A stretch of DNA of 64,000 nucleotides from Veillonella absiana (GCF_032970905.1 NZ_JAWJZA010000002.1), one strand, 5' to 3'; shown: positions 1 through 7,892, numbered from the stretch's first letter. The notes: a model not told the origin generated them from the letters alone. Program-made: numbers and translations.

Positions 1-1
1 C

Positions 2-241
2 CAGTTTGCAATCAGCTCCAAGAATATTACGGATGAATTCAGAGCAATCTGCGACAAGATAAATGCAATCTACCCGGCAAAGATGGGCAAAGAAGAATGG
101 CTGTGGAGAACACCATTTAGGACATCCAATATAAGCATACCGGAAGATTTATCCCAAGATACGATATTTACAAGTCTTGATTCATGTTTAGATGAGATAC
201 TCGCATTTGAAACAGACTTGGCAGAAAAAATGAAGGTCTGA
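2..241 (+). CDS. C-terminal end of an unrecognised protein
   Basis: An open frame runs from the window edge to TGA at 239-241 and gives 79 residues with no internal stop, so the gene starts upstream of the window. The visible part is soluble-looking and mixed in charge, with a Trp-rich patch (EEWLWRTPF, residues about 34-42) and an acidic helical tail. I do not recognise a family. The next gene begins 22 bases after the stop, with its ribosome binding site in the gap, so the two are probably co-transcribed. It sits in an accessory region next to restriction-modification remnants, which makes a defence or mobile-element role possible but unproven. Confidence 0.6.
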   Translation, partial: QFAISSKNITDEFRAICDKINAIYPAKMGKEEWLWRTPFRTSNISIPEDLSQDTIFTSLDSCLDEILAFETDLAEKMKV

Positions 242-263
242 TTTGACGAATCGAGGTGAAAGA

Positions 264-1100
264 ATGTTTATTGATACTCACTCAAAAGAAAGCATGGAAA
301 AAACACTGTGTGATTTATTGAATGTTACAGAAGATGAACTATATGTAATCATATCTGAAATTGGCAGTAGAGCTGGTGATGATTATGATATATGGAAAAG
401 TGGAATTCGAGACTTTATAAATCAACACAGACCCAGTAGCTTACCTGATGAGATTTTGTTGTTTCATTTGGCACGAAGGCTTCAGGGCACGGAAGATGAT
501 GTTATTGCTCGAAATCTCTTGGATTTGCTAACTACAGAAAACGCTTTCAGTAAAGTGCTAAAAGAGCATAAGGTTGAGTTTTATAAAGAGGACGGTCATA
601 TTGAGACTATCTACAACGGAAAAAATGTGGACTGGGAAAAGTGCTGGAATGGTAATTCGAGTTATATGAAGTCTCGCCTTGGATATTTTAAAGGAAGAGA
701 AGATCATTGTTTTAATGGGTTTGCGTTTAAGGATTTATTATATAAGAATAGCTATGCGAGAAATCTTTCTGGTGTTCCGGAGTTTATAGGACAGTTGATT
801 GAATGCCTTGGATGCAGAGAATTGGGGCACTTTTTCATGGAACACAGCGCATACTATTGCTATGAATATAAAATACCAATAGACAGAGTAATGTTTGATG
901 ACCATGATTCGTACTCAACTGGAATGAAGCAGAAATATCTGATTGAATGTGTCATTGAGCGCTTGCGTGATTACCGGTATAGCAATCCACGCTATATGTA
1001 TGACCATGAAAATCCAGTTCTAAGGTTAGCAGATGATGACATACTCCCGGCTTCATATTTCGTGTCCAAAGAAATAATCACGGGAGATATGCTTAGGTGA
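264..1100 (+). CDS. hypothetical protein, 278 aa
   Basis: I chose the ATG at 264 (MFIDTHSKE...) because GAGGTGAAAG lies just upstream at 253-262; an in-frame TTG at 243 would add seven residues but has no such site. The product is soluble, with no signal peptide or membrane segment, rich in aromatic and acidic residues, and mostly helical in appearance. Several His/Cys/Tyr residues cluster near the middle (LGCRELGHFFMEHSAYYCYEY). I do not recognise the family. It follows the partial gene at the window edge closely, and the type I restriction remnants start about 150 bases downstream, so it is probably accessory-region cargo. Confidence 0.6.
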   Translation: MFIDTHSKESMEKTLCDLLNVTEDELYVIISEIGSRAGDDYDIWKSGIRDFINQHRPSSLPDEILLFHLARRLQGTEDDVIARNLLDLLTTENAFSKVLKEHKVEFYKEDGHIETIYNGKNVDWEKCWNGNSSYMKSRLGYFKGREDHCFNGFAFKDLLYKNSYARNLSGVPEFIGQLIECLGCRELGHFFMEHSAYYCYEYKIPIDRVMFDDHDSYSTGMKQKYLIECVIERLRDYRYSNPRYMYDHENPVLRLADDDILPASYFVSKEIITGDMLR

Positions 1101-1290
1101 ACTAATAGCACCTTTTAATTTTGCTTCACTTTTTAATTTTACCTATTCTGACCGAGAGGAGACCCTGCAAAGATGGTATCAACAGCAAGAATGGCCCGTT
1201 CCAGAACACCAAATTTCAGGTGCGGAACAGGCCGAAAAAACTATCGAAATACTGGGAATGCCTTGTTTACAGGGCCTTTTTACTACATAA
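1099..1290 (+). pseudogene. unassigned coding fragment before the hsdM remnant
   Basis: Frame 1 stays open from before 1099 to TAA at 1288-1290 and has protein-like composition (EETLQRWYQQQEW, then GAEQAEKTIEILGM), yet there is no good start and the stretch runs directly into hsdM-like sequence in another frame. Two other frames are also open here, so coding assignment is uncertain. I read it as the tail of some protein joined to the hsdM remnant by deletion. No family is recognised. Confidence 0.3.
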
Positions 1291-2002
1291 ATTCTTGTAT
1301 CAAAAACGTGGTCTTGATAGATCCGGCTTGTGGTACGGCGGGTTTCCTCGTGTCTGCCTCTGAATATGTGCGTTCCCATTATGAAAGCACCATGACCGAT
1401 GCTCAATGGAATCATTTCAGCAGCACCATGTTCTCTGGTTTTGATACGGACCCAACAATGCTCCGTATCTCTGCGATGAATGTGCTTGTATCGTTCCAGA
1501 CGGTGTATTGTTTGGTAGCCATAAAGCCTATAAAGCCGTCCGCAAAGAATTGGTAGAAAACCAACAATTGCGTGCTGTTATTTCCATGCCATCTGGCGTA
1601 TTTAAACCATATGCAGGCGTGTCTACGGGTATCTTGATATTCACAAGAACCGATGCTGGCGGTACGGATAAGGTATGGTTCTATGACATGAAAGCTGATG
1701 GATTTAGCCTGGATGATAAACGTAATCCTATCGAAGCAAACGATATTCCAGATATTTTAGAACGCTTTGCTAATTTAGATGCGGAAGAAACTAGAGAACG
1801 AACAGAACAAAGCTTCCTAGTACCAAAAGAAGAAATCGTAGACAATGACTACGATTTGTTTTTGAATAAGTATAAGAAGATTGAATATGTGCCTGTAGAA
1901 TATCCGCCGACTAGTGAGCTTTTGGCGGAGTTGAAAACAATAGAAGAAAAAATTTCTGTTGAACTACTTGAATTGGAGAAGTTGCTATGTGGAAAAAATT
2001 AG
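1254..2002 (+). pseudogene. hsdM: type I restriction methyltransferase subunit, internally deleted
   Basis: The first part (about 1254-1480) encodes the SAM-binding motif I of N6-adenine methylases, DPACGTAGFL, and runs to RISAMN. From about 1481 the reading frame changes and the sequence resumes at CACIVPDGVLFGS and continues through the C-terminal HsdM region to TAG at 2000-2002. In HsdM proteins the catalytic NPPF/NPPY motif lies between these two blocks. It is absent here, so one deletion removed the active site and shifted the frame. The N-terminal helical domain and a start codon are also missing. The stop overlaps the following hsdS start by 16 bases, preserving the usual coupling. No methylation activity is expected. 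Confidence 0.8.
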
Positions 2003-2745
2003 GAGAATTATTTGACTTACAGATGGGTAAAACTCCGTCTCGTGATAATTCCTTATATTGGCATGGCAATAATAAGTGGGTTAGTATAGCAGATTTATCC
2101 AAGAGCGGGAAATTTATATCTGAAACGAAGGAAACAATTTCAGATTTAGGAGTTACTGAATCAGGAATAAAAAAGGTTGATAAAGATACCGTTATTATGA
2201 GTTTTAAGTTGTCTGTCGGAAAGTCAGCAATTACAGCAGATGATATGTATACAAATGAAGCTATAATGGCTTTTAATGATAAAAACATTCTGCCTATTGA
2301 TAAGGAATGGCTCTATTATTATCTTTCTAATTTTGATTGGTCTAAAACTGGAAATAAGGCAGTTAAAGGCATTACCTTAAATAAGGCGATACTGAAAGAT
2401 ATTTCGATTAATGTTCCAGATTTATCTGAGCAAAGAAAAATTGTAGCTAGACTGACGCGCTTAGATAGGCTTTATGATTACTTTTGTCAGCAGATAGTAA
2501 ATTTGGATCAGTTAGTTAAATCTGAATTTATCAACGATGCAGCATTGAATAGTAATCAAATTGCCTTTGTAGATAAAATCGTAAACCATCTCGTTACGAA
2601 TGGTACGATAGATGTGCAGGCATTACAATATCCACCATTTGATAAACCTGTTTCAATCGTTAGATTATTTAACCCTGACCAAATTAAACGCCTCGGCAGT
2701 GTTATGGCTACAATCTCCCATAATGCAGAACGACCAACGGCATAA
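1987..2745 (+). pseudogene. hsdS: hsdS half fused in frame to the hsdR 3' end
   Basis: Residues 1 to about 178 are a single target-recognition domain of a type I specificity subunit: it starts WKKLGELFDLQMGKTPSR and ends in the conserved helix LSEQRKIVARLTRLD...LDQLVKSEF. Residues from about 179 do not belong to HsdS. INDAALNSNQ, IAFVDKIVNHL and YPPFDKP match the C-terminal domain of HsdR (EcoEI_R_C type). The joint falls on SEF (2521-2529), a tripeptide plausible in both parents, which suggests deletion between short identities. The second recognition domain and nearly all of hsdR are gone. The open frame is intact, but a working specificity subunit is unlikely. Confidence 0.8.
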
Positions 2746-2759
2746 GTTCCAAACGAGGT

Positions 2760-3410
2760 GTGGCATTATGCTACACCTCGTTTGCACCATATGAAGAATA
2801 TTTTTCAGAGGCTAAAATGATAGCTGAATGGCTTGAAAATCAGGACGATGACGTAACAGTAGATGCTCTTGGTAATGCAATGTGGAAAGTTTGTTGTGAG
2901 ATGTTTGGTCAAATCTTTCCTAAAAAAGACTTTTTGATTTCTGCCGGTAATCTTTTAGGGACAGATGATAGAGTTAGATGTCCTGTATGTAGAAAATATT
3001 ATTTTGACAACACTGCTGATTTTGGAATTTGTCTAATATGTGGATGGGAAAATGATCTACTCCAATATGAAGACTACAGTTATGACGGTGGTGCTAATGA
3101 GTTAAATGTAAATGAATCAGTTTTAGAATATTTCTTAGGTAATCATGATAAAACTAAGCATTTATTAAGAACTCCATATTGGAAGTTTCAAATTAAGATT
3201 ACTCGTAAAGACTATGTAAGAAAACTCGTAGATATCTATATTCGGTATTTCTTAGGAAAAACCGATATTAATCCAGACGATAAGAGTGTAGATGAGGCAC
3301 TCATGGAGGACTATCTTTTTGAGTTTGAAAAATATACCTTTAAATATATTTATGATGGGATTTATAGTGAGTATGATATAGAGCAGGGTTACACTGACTA
3401 TGAAAAATAA
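2760..3410 (+). CDS. CPCC-domain zinc-finger-like protein, N-terminally clipped
   Basis: Residues about 70-125 hold a cysteine-rich CPCC domain: CPVC...CLICGWEND followed by GGANELNVNES, the family's usual GGAN tail. This suggests a small zinc-binding module. Before it lies a module of about 60 residues (FAPYEEYFSEA, VDALGNAMWKV, FGQIFPK), and after it a helical domain of about 85 residues. The next gene is a paralogue over its full length but has about 24 more residues at the N-terminus. The GTG at 2760 is the only workable start, since a stop lies at 2721 in frame. The truncation point lies just after the hsdS/hsdR chimera, so the deletion or insertion that made the chimera probably clipped this gene. 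Function is unknown. Confidence 0.65.
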   Translation: MALCYTSFAPYEEYFSEAKMIAEWLENQDDDVTVDALGNAMWKVCCEMFGQIFPKKDFLISAGNLLGTDDRVRCPVCRKYYFDNTADFGICLICGWENDLLQYEDYSYDGGANELNVNESVLEYFLGNHDKTKHLLRTPYWKFQIKITRKDYVRKLVDIYIRYFLGKTDINPDDKSVDEALMEDYLFEFEKYTFKYIYDGIYSEYDIEQGYTDYEK

Positions 3411-3432
3411 CTAATGGATTTTAGGAGGTCCT

Positions 3433-4224
3433 ATGAAAGCCATCTCGGTCCAAGAGATTAGACAAATTATAACTGAATTAGATCCGATGGGTTCCATAGG
3501 TTTCCCTAATTTTGCGCCATATAGTGAATACTTTGTTGAGGCGGATCAAGTTGCTGAGTGGCTTGTGCTAGAGGGCGGTGTTGTTACTGTCGATGCATTG
3601 GGTGATGCAATTTGGAAAATCTTCTGTGAAAGCTTCGGCCGCATTTTCCCTAAAGAGGAATTTGTTATATGTGCGGGTCAAATCCTCGGTGTGGACAATC
3701 GTGTAAAATGTCCTGTGTGCAAAAAACATTACTTTCAAAATTATGACGATTACCAAATATGTCCTATTTGTCATTGGGAAAATGATGGATTACAAAGTTC
3801 CTATTATAACTATAGTTTTGGTGCCAATGATTTGAGTGTGAATGAAGCAACTGTTCGGTATACGATACACTTAAATGTTGCGGTCAAACAACTCGAATTG
3901 GATTATTGGAATCAGTATAGCGCGGCTAGTGACGTAATATGGGCTGAGTTAGAGCAGTTCCCAGACCAGAGTGTGTCCGAGTGTGATTCGTACTATGATA
4001 AAATTGATGAGCTGCGTGGTACATATATTAAACATATATTGGCGTTGTATATCCGATACTTCGTTGATGAGGAGATGGAAACATCAGATGATCTGCTTGA
4101 ACAGTATGCTTACAAGATTAAAAACTATACGATGAAAGCTCTATATGAAGGCGTTCCAGGGTATTATGATCGAACTCCTACATTATATGAAGATGATAGC
4201 GATGGTGACGACGATGACAAATGA
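3433..4224 (+). CDS. CPCC-domain zinc-finger-like protein, full-length paralogue
   Basis: The ATG at 3433 follows TAGGAGGTCCT, a strong ribosome binding site. The 263-residue product has an N-terminal module (MKAISVQEIRQII, FAPYSEYF, VDALGDAIWKI), the CPCC core CPVC...CPICHWEND with GANDLSVNEA, a helical C-terminal half with an Asp/Glu-rich stretch, and a very acidic tail. Four cysteines in two CxxC pairs suggest one zinc site. It is a tandem duplicate of the preceding gene; the copies differ in the middle, where this one has an insertion rich in Glu/Asp. It overlaps the next start, so translation is probably coupled. CPCC proteins often lie near defence or toxin loci, but no function is established. 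Confidence 0.75.
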   Translation: MKAISVQEIRQIITELDPMGSIGFPNFAPYSEYFVEADQVAEWLVLEGGVVTVDALGDAIWKIFCESFGRIFPKEEFVICAGQILGVDNRVKCPVCKKHYFQNYDDYQICPICHWENDGLQSSYYNYSFGANDLSVNEATVRYTIHLNVAVKQLELDYWNQYSAASDVIWAELEQFPDQSVSECDSYYDKIDELRGTYIKHILALYIRYFVDEEMETSDDLLEQYAYKIKNYTMKALYEGVPGYYDRTPTLYEDDSDGDDDDK

Positions 4225-4603
4225 AATTAAATCGGCTACAAGCGTAGTAACAACAAATGAAAGCACAACTGTTGACAATAAAAATTATGATGAACTTATC
4301 CGCGAGTTTCATCGTTTCTGGGATGTGTTCCCTGGTATTGCTCGTTTAATTACAAAAAATCATCGGATTTTGGCATCTAATTCCATCGCAGCAGAGAAGG
4401 GGTTCGTAGAAGGGGCGATTTGTGCGCAAGTGGGGACCGGCCCTAATGCCCATCGTAAGTGCAAGCTGAACAAAATGTTTGCTGACAAAGTAGGCTATAC
4501 AGATCGTGTGCTAGGTGATCGTGTTCGCGGTTGGGTACCTGTAGAGGGCTATGATGATGTCTGTGTTCATTTTACGGTGATGATTCCTGAGTCCGAAGAC
4601 TAG
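4202..4603 (+). CDS. hypothetical protein coupled to the CPCC gene
   Basis: The frame overlaps the end of the CPCC gene. ATG codons at 4202 and 4214 are both possible starts, and I take 4202 (133 residues). The body carries a compact block, RFWDVFPGIARLI then a stretch with three His/Cys-containing segments (GAICAQVG, RKCKLNKMF) and a C-terminal beta-rich end (VCVHFTVMIPE). The pattern around FPGIARLITKNHRILASN recalls a PAS-like sensor fold, but this is only an impression. No signal peptide or membrane segment is visible. It ends directly before a hexanucleotide repeat tract. Position suggests a role together with the two CPCC proteins. Confidence 0.6.
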   Translation: MVTTMTNEIKSATSVVTTNESTTVDNKNYDELIREFHRFWDVFPGIARLITKNHRILASNSIAAEKGFVEGAICAQVGTGPNAHRKCKLNKMFADKVGYTDRVLGDRVRGWVPVEGYDDVCVHFTVMIPESED

Positions 4604-4619
4604 AGGTAAAACTGAAACA

Positions 4620-4660
4620 AATACTAATACTAATACTAATACTAATACTAATACTAATAC
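4620..4660. repeat. hexanucleotide tandem repeat (AATACT)6
   Basis: Six perfect copies of AATACT plus a partial copy lie 16 bases after the stop of the preceding gene, in a non-coding gap. Repeats of this kind change length by slippage. Because the unit is 6 bp it would not shift a reading frame even if transcribed; an effect on transcript stability or promoter spacing is possible only in principle. Confidence 0.95.
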
Positions 4661-4882
4661 ATACTGTGTTGATCTAACTTTAAATAGATACAATTAATTG
4701 GTTAAAATGTATAATTGAGAATATACTGAGAGTATAAAAATATCTGATTTTGAAAGTAAAAATAGCTGTATATAGATAAAAAATAACGACTGAATGTAAT
4801 GGTGAGTGGCCATTATATCCAGTCGTTTTCTGTATTTTAGGGACTTTCATAAAAATAAATCGAAAAATATCGAAATTAAATG

Positions 4883-4911
4883 TTGACAAGAAGAATGATT
4901 ATTGATACAAT
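4883..4911 (+). promoter_or_regulatory. sigma-70-type promoter of dps
   Basis: TTGACA at 4883-4888 and TACAAT at 4906-4911 are separated by exactly 17 bases. About 90 bases of AT-rich leader follow before dps. The leader holds repeated ATTATAG/TTATAGA words (4951-4976) that could be part of a PerR/Fur-type operator, as is common for dps genes, but I cannot identify a clean palindrome. The rest of 4661-4882 is AT-rich and holds an inverted repeat around CGACTG...CAGTCG near 4788-4828, possibly a terminator for the upstream genes. Confidence 0.75.
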
Positions 4912-5000
4912 ATACACATAAACAATAACGATTACAAATTAGTAACCATTATTATAGAAATTATAGATTAGAAAAAGTTTTCAAAATGGAGGAAACAATC

Positions 5001-5435
5001 ATGAAAAACATCGAATTAGTAAACAAATATTTAGCAAACCTTTCTGTATGGAACGTAAAATTACATAACTTGCATTTCAACGTGGTAGGTCCACAATTCA
5101 AATCCATTCACGAATATTTGGAATCCGTATATGACGAAGCATTTGAATATTACGATGCAGTAGCAGAAGCAGTTAAAATGCGCGGTCAATTCCCAGTCGT
5201 TAACGTATCCGAATACCTAAAAATCTCCAACATTGAAGAATTAGGTGCTGAAAGCATTCGCCAAGAAAAAGCAGTAGAAATCTTGTTGAGCGACATTAAA
5301 TTGATGCGCGACATCGCTGTAGAACTTCGTGCAGGCGCTGATGAAGAAGGCGACTTTGGTTTCGTAAGCTTGTTAGAAGATCAAATCGCTTACTACGTAA
5401 AACAAATTTGGTTCATCGAATCCATGTTGGCGTAA
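5001..5435 (+). CDS. dps: Dps-family ferritin-like DNA-protection protein
   Basis: The 144-residue product is a Dps/miniferritin. It oxidises Fe(II) with peroxide and stores iron in a dodecamer, limiting oxidative damage. The ferroxidase ligands are visible as H25, H37, D52 and E56; their spacing (12, 15 and 4 residues) equals that of H31/H43/D58/E62 in classical Dps. I start at ATG 5001 because GGAGGAAAC at 4988-4996 precedes it; an ATG at 4986 sits upstream of that site and is unlikely. It lacks the long basic N-terminal tail used by some Dps proteins for DNA binding. It is monocistronic, with a clear promoter and a terminator about 85 bases downstream. Confidence 0.95.
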   Translation: MKNIELVNKYLANLSVWNVKLHNLHFNVVGPQFKSIHEYLESVYDEAFEYYDAVAEAVKMRGQFPVVNVSEYLKISNIEELGAESIRQEKAVEILLSDIKLMRDIAVELRAGADEEGDFGFVSLLEDQIAYYVKQIWFIESMLA

Positions 5436-5520
5436 TTGCTGTTATCGGTGGCGATACACCGTTGATCGAATACAATAGATGGCTGCATGTGTAGCTAAGA
5501 ATTCGTGTTATAGTAGCACA

Positions 5521-5565
5521 CAAACACCCCTGGTGAGTCCGAAATGCTTGCCAGGGTTTGTTTTT
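5521..5565 (+). terminator. rho-independent terminator after dps
   Basis: The arms CAAAC/CCCTGG and CCAGGG/TTTG enclose a loop of about 19 bases, and a T-run follows at 5557-5565. It lies 85 bases after the dps stop. Confidence 0.75.
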
Positions 5566-5716
5566 ACCCTAATATAGCAGATTAATGAATTGTGTATCTG
5601 AACTCGATATGAGGTGGGGGTGGAATTTAGTTTTACAAGTTGCGGATTGTAAAATCCCTGTATGAAAGTGATTGACATACTTCGATTTAATATGATATAT
5701 TATTTCAGTAAGGCGC

Positions 5717-5807
5717 GGAGGATTACTCAAGAGGCTGAAGAGGACGGTTTGCTAAATCGTTAGGGCGGGTTACCGTCGCTAGGGTTCGAATCCCTAATCC
5801 TCCGCCA
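5717..5807 (+). tRNA. tRNA-Ser (anticodon GCT)
   Basis: A complete class II tRNA is visible. The acceptor arms GGAGGAT and ATCCTCC pair; the anticodon loop reads TTGCTAA, giving GCT for AGC/AGU serine codons. There is a long variable arm (GGGCGGGTTACCGTC), a TTCGAAT T-loop and an encoded CCA end. A TTGACA box (5672-5677) and TATGAT (5691-5696) lie just upstream. Confidence 0.95.
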
Positions 5808-5828
5808 TACAATTTCATAGAAAATAGG

Positions 5829-5856
5829 AACTCCTGTATGGGAGTTATTTTTTTTG
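5829..5856 (+). terminator. terminator after tRNA-Ser
   Basis: AACTCC and GGAGTT pair around a six-base loop and are followed by a run of T residues, 22 bases after the tRNA end. Confidence 0.85.
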
Positions 5857-5965
5857 CCTATTTTGAGATTTTAGTGCGTAATATTTATGACAAAAAGTAT
5901 ATTTACTTTTGGTGGGAATTTGGTTATTATGAATTAAATACTAGATGTGTGAAAGGAGTGATATT

Positions 5966-6238
5966 GTGGAAAATATTCTTAATATAGCTAAATATATTTT
6001 AGATGAATATAAAAAAATATCGGGAACTCCAATTGATGAGATGAAATTACATAAGCTTTTATATTTCACTCAGAGGGAAAGTTTGGCTATCACGGGCGAA
6101 GCTATGTTTGTAGAAACTTTTGAGGGCTGGAAATTTGGTCCTGTTAGCAGGCTTGTAAGAGATCATTTTGATGGCGATGATATATCCGTATCTGATATGT
6201 ATTACGATGAGTTTGAGGATGCAGAGGAGCTGGTATGA
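5966..6238 (+). CDS. Panacea-domain antitoxin-like protein (short)
   Basis: GTG at 5966 follows GAAAGGAGTGATATT and is the best start; an ATG at 5945 lies upstream of that site. The 90-residue product carries the N-terminal core of the Panacea (DUF4065/SocA) domain: MKLHKLLYFTQRESLAI, then EGWKFGPVSRLVRDHF. Panacea proteins act as antitoxins against varied toxins. Usual members are about 150 residues, so this one is short and may lack its last helices. Its stop overlaps the start of a small downstream frame (ATGA), the coupling seen in toxin-antitoxin pairs. Confidence 0.75.
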   Translation: MENILNIAKYILDEYKKISGTPIDEMKLHKLLYFTQRESLAITGEAMFVETFEGWKFGPVSRLVRDHFDGDDISVSDMYYDEFEDAEELV

Positions 6239-6366
6239 TAGGAATGTTTTGTGTGGCAACGTTTCCTTATTATGATACTAGTACTGGACGAAATAAATTT
6301 AAAAAGAGACCGATGATTATTTTAGGACAAGCAGATAGTTTTGATTATGTAACCTACAAAAGATAG
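6235..6366 (+). pseudogene. clipped toxin-like partner of the Panacea gene
   Basis: ATG at 6235 overlaps the antitoxin stop. The 43-residue frame begins IGMFCVATFPYYDTSTG and continues RNKFKKRPMIILGQADSFDY, reminiscent of the first strands of PemK/MazF-type toxins (a G..K.RP.ii block). It then meets TAG at 6364. The same frame continues open for another 13 codons after the TAG (EDFQKKIIDHGLE), so the gene looks cut by a stop mutation or an internal deletion. Toxin activity is therefore doubtful; the family assignment is inferred from motif feel and position. Confidence 0.45.
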
Positions 6367-6422
6367 AGGATTTTCAAAAGAAAATTATTGATCATGGATT
6401 AGAGTAATATAATAAATAGCAT

Positions 6423-6469
6423 AAAGGGCAGCGATAAAATGATATATCTTCATTCCGTCGCTGCCCTTT
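6423..6469. terminator. strong hairpin after the Panacea locus
   Basis: AAAGGGCAGCG and CGCTGCCCTTT are perfect 11-base arms around a 25-base loop. It lies between the plus-strand Panacea locus and the minus-strand HD fragment, so it can serve transcripts from both sides. Confidence 0.8.
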
Positions 6470-6582
6470 TGGGTGACTAAATCACAAGGTCACAAATGTA
6501 TGGCGGGTAAACCGCTAAGTATATAGTTTAATATCTAGAGACATGGCTTTATTTAGTTGCAATACATACGTTTCAATTTATA

Positions 6583-6777
6583 TTAGTAAGAGGAGAAGTA
6601 GTCCGCAGAGTACTTCTCCTCCACAACGTCGTGCAGGAGGGCGGTGGCTTTTTCCTCTGGGCTCGTGAGCAAGGATGCCACAAATTTAGGGTGCTCGATA
6701 TACTGGGCACCACCTTTATCGAGCTGATTGGCATGAGCTTTCGTAGCGATTTGCAGGGCTAAATTGACGATATCCAT
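6583..6777 (-). pseudogene. truncated HD-domain (RelA/SpoT-like) fragment
   Basis: ATG at 6777 on the minus strand has GGAGG at 6782-6786. The 64-residue product starts MDIVNLALQIATKAHANQL, then GAQYIEHP and ATALLHDVVEE: the pattern of the metal-binding HD hydrolase domain of small (p)ppGpp hydrolases, with the HD pair present. The family continues for at least 100 residues after HDVVE(D), but here it stops after 12 more. The remaining active-site residues are lost, so it is likely non-functional. Confidence 0.65.
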
Positions 6778-7002
6778 AATACCTCCATTTAACTTAGAAA
6801 TTACTATGTATGATTTTATTGTAATTTTGGGATTTATAATAATCAAATATATTTTTTTGATAATGGTGAAAGTCCAATAATTAACTTGTTTAGCGGAGCG
6901 GTTTCAGCATCATAAATTTATAGAATGAGATAGCTATATTGGTTTACGAAAAATATCGATATTTGTAGTATAATAGGGGTAGCATAGTATACGGCAATGT
7001 AT

Positions 7003-7102
7003 CATCTTGTGTTCGTAGAGCCTGTAACATCCTGTGCTCATACAGTATGTAACATCTTGTGCTGGTACAGCATGCATCATCTTGTGTTCATACATAAATG
7101 AT
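7003..7102. repeat. four tandem 25-bp imperfect repeats
   Basis: Units start at 7003, 7028, 7053 and 7078. Each begins CATC(T/C)TGTG and ends near TG(T/C)A(A/T). They fill the leader region 40 bases upstream of a secreted porin-like gene. The preceding 6778-7002 is AT-rich with GGTGAAAG at 6865 and no gene. Confidence 0.85.
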
Positions 7103-7142
7103 AGTATTGTAATATATATGTAATCATTAGGAGGATTGAAAT

Positions 7143-7892
7143 ATGATCTTAAAAAAATGGATGCCTCAAACAATAAAACGAGCTTTCACCATTATGGGTA
7201 TTTGTTTAGTGGCTGGTGTGACAACAGGTCAAGCCGCACATAATCCAAATGAAGTGATTTCACCTGATCACGAGACCTACAAAGCGTTAGCGTTATTGGT
7301 AAAACATGGTGCGATTACGGATACGAAAGGTATCGAATTAGGGGACAAATCCTATACTGTTCGTCAGATGACACCGCTCATTAATGATGTGGTACAACGT
7401 CGTGAACAGATGAACGATAATGATAGACAATCAGCATTGAAAATGTACCGCGATTATATGGATGAAATCCGCGATTACAATGTCATGTTAGATAAACAAG
7501 AAAAAGCAGAAAAATTAGCAAAGATTCGAGCAGAGCAAGATGCGAAAAATGCCAAGAAGGGTAATGCTGCTAGCAAAACTTTGAAAGTAGCAGATCCAAC
7601 GGCGGTGCCATTGATTCAGGGCCAAGGTATGGCGAATGCTCCGCAATCTAACACTAATTCTGCGAATGTAGATGAAGACACAGAGGAACAAGGTATTGAT
7701 TTCTCTGATTTAGAGCAACCTAAGGAAAAGGCGTTAACGGATGAGCAAATCAAAAAGAAAATGGACAAGTTCGCCGTTGATGATTCTCGCGTGAAAGTGA
7801 GTGGCGATGTCCGCATTCGTTACTCTGGCCAAGAGGGCAAATCCAGTAAGGCTGATGCTCGGGCGCGCACAGAGGTAGCCATCAAGTTATAG
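7143..7892 (+). CDS. secreted porin-like protein, possibly truncated
   Basis: ATG at 7143 follows AGGAGGATTGAAAT. The 249-residue product has a signal peptide (positive start, hydrophobic core IMGICLVAGVTTG, cleavage near GQAA). Next comes an SLH-like segment (HETYKALALLVKHGAI), a charged coiled-coil (about 75-135), a low-complexity linker, and VKVSGDVRIRYSG close to the C-terminus. That last block looks like the first strands of a porin barrel such as the OmpM-type proteins of Negativicutes, which tether the outer membrane. A barrel of several hundred residues would normally follow, but the frame stops. It may be a truncated porin or a short periplasmic derivative. Confidence 0.6.
   Translation: MILKKWMPQTIKRAFTIMGICLVAGVTTGQAAHNPNEVISPDHETYKALALLVKHGAITDTKGIELGDKSYTVRQMTPLINDVVQRREQMNDNDRQSALKMYRDYMDEIRDYNVMLDKQEKAEKLAKIRAEQDAKNAKKGNAASKTLKVADPTAVPLIQGQGMANAPQSNTNSANVDEDTEEQGIDFSDLEQPKEKALTDEQIKKKMDKFAVDDSRVKVSGDVRIRYSGQEGKSSKADARARTEVAIKL

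Noticed and set aside
1121..1363. 80-residue open frame overlapping the hsdM remnant
   Set aside because: No ribosome binding site, odd composition, and it lies across the decayed hsdM sequence in another frame.
5717..5807. tRNA-Ser as attachment site of a genomic island
   Set aside because: The following region has no integrase, and I found no repeat of the tRNA 3' end within the window.
7003..7102. CRISPR array
   Set aside because: The four 25-bp units are directly adjacent with no unique spacers, and no cas gene is nearby.
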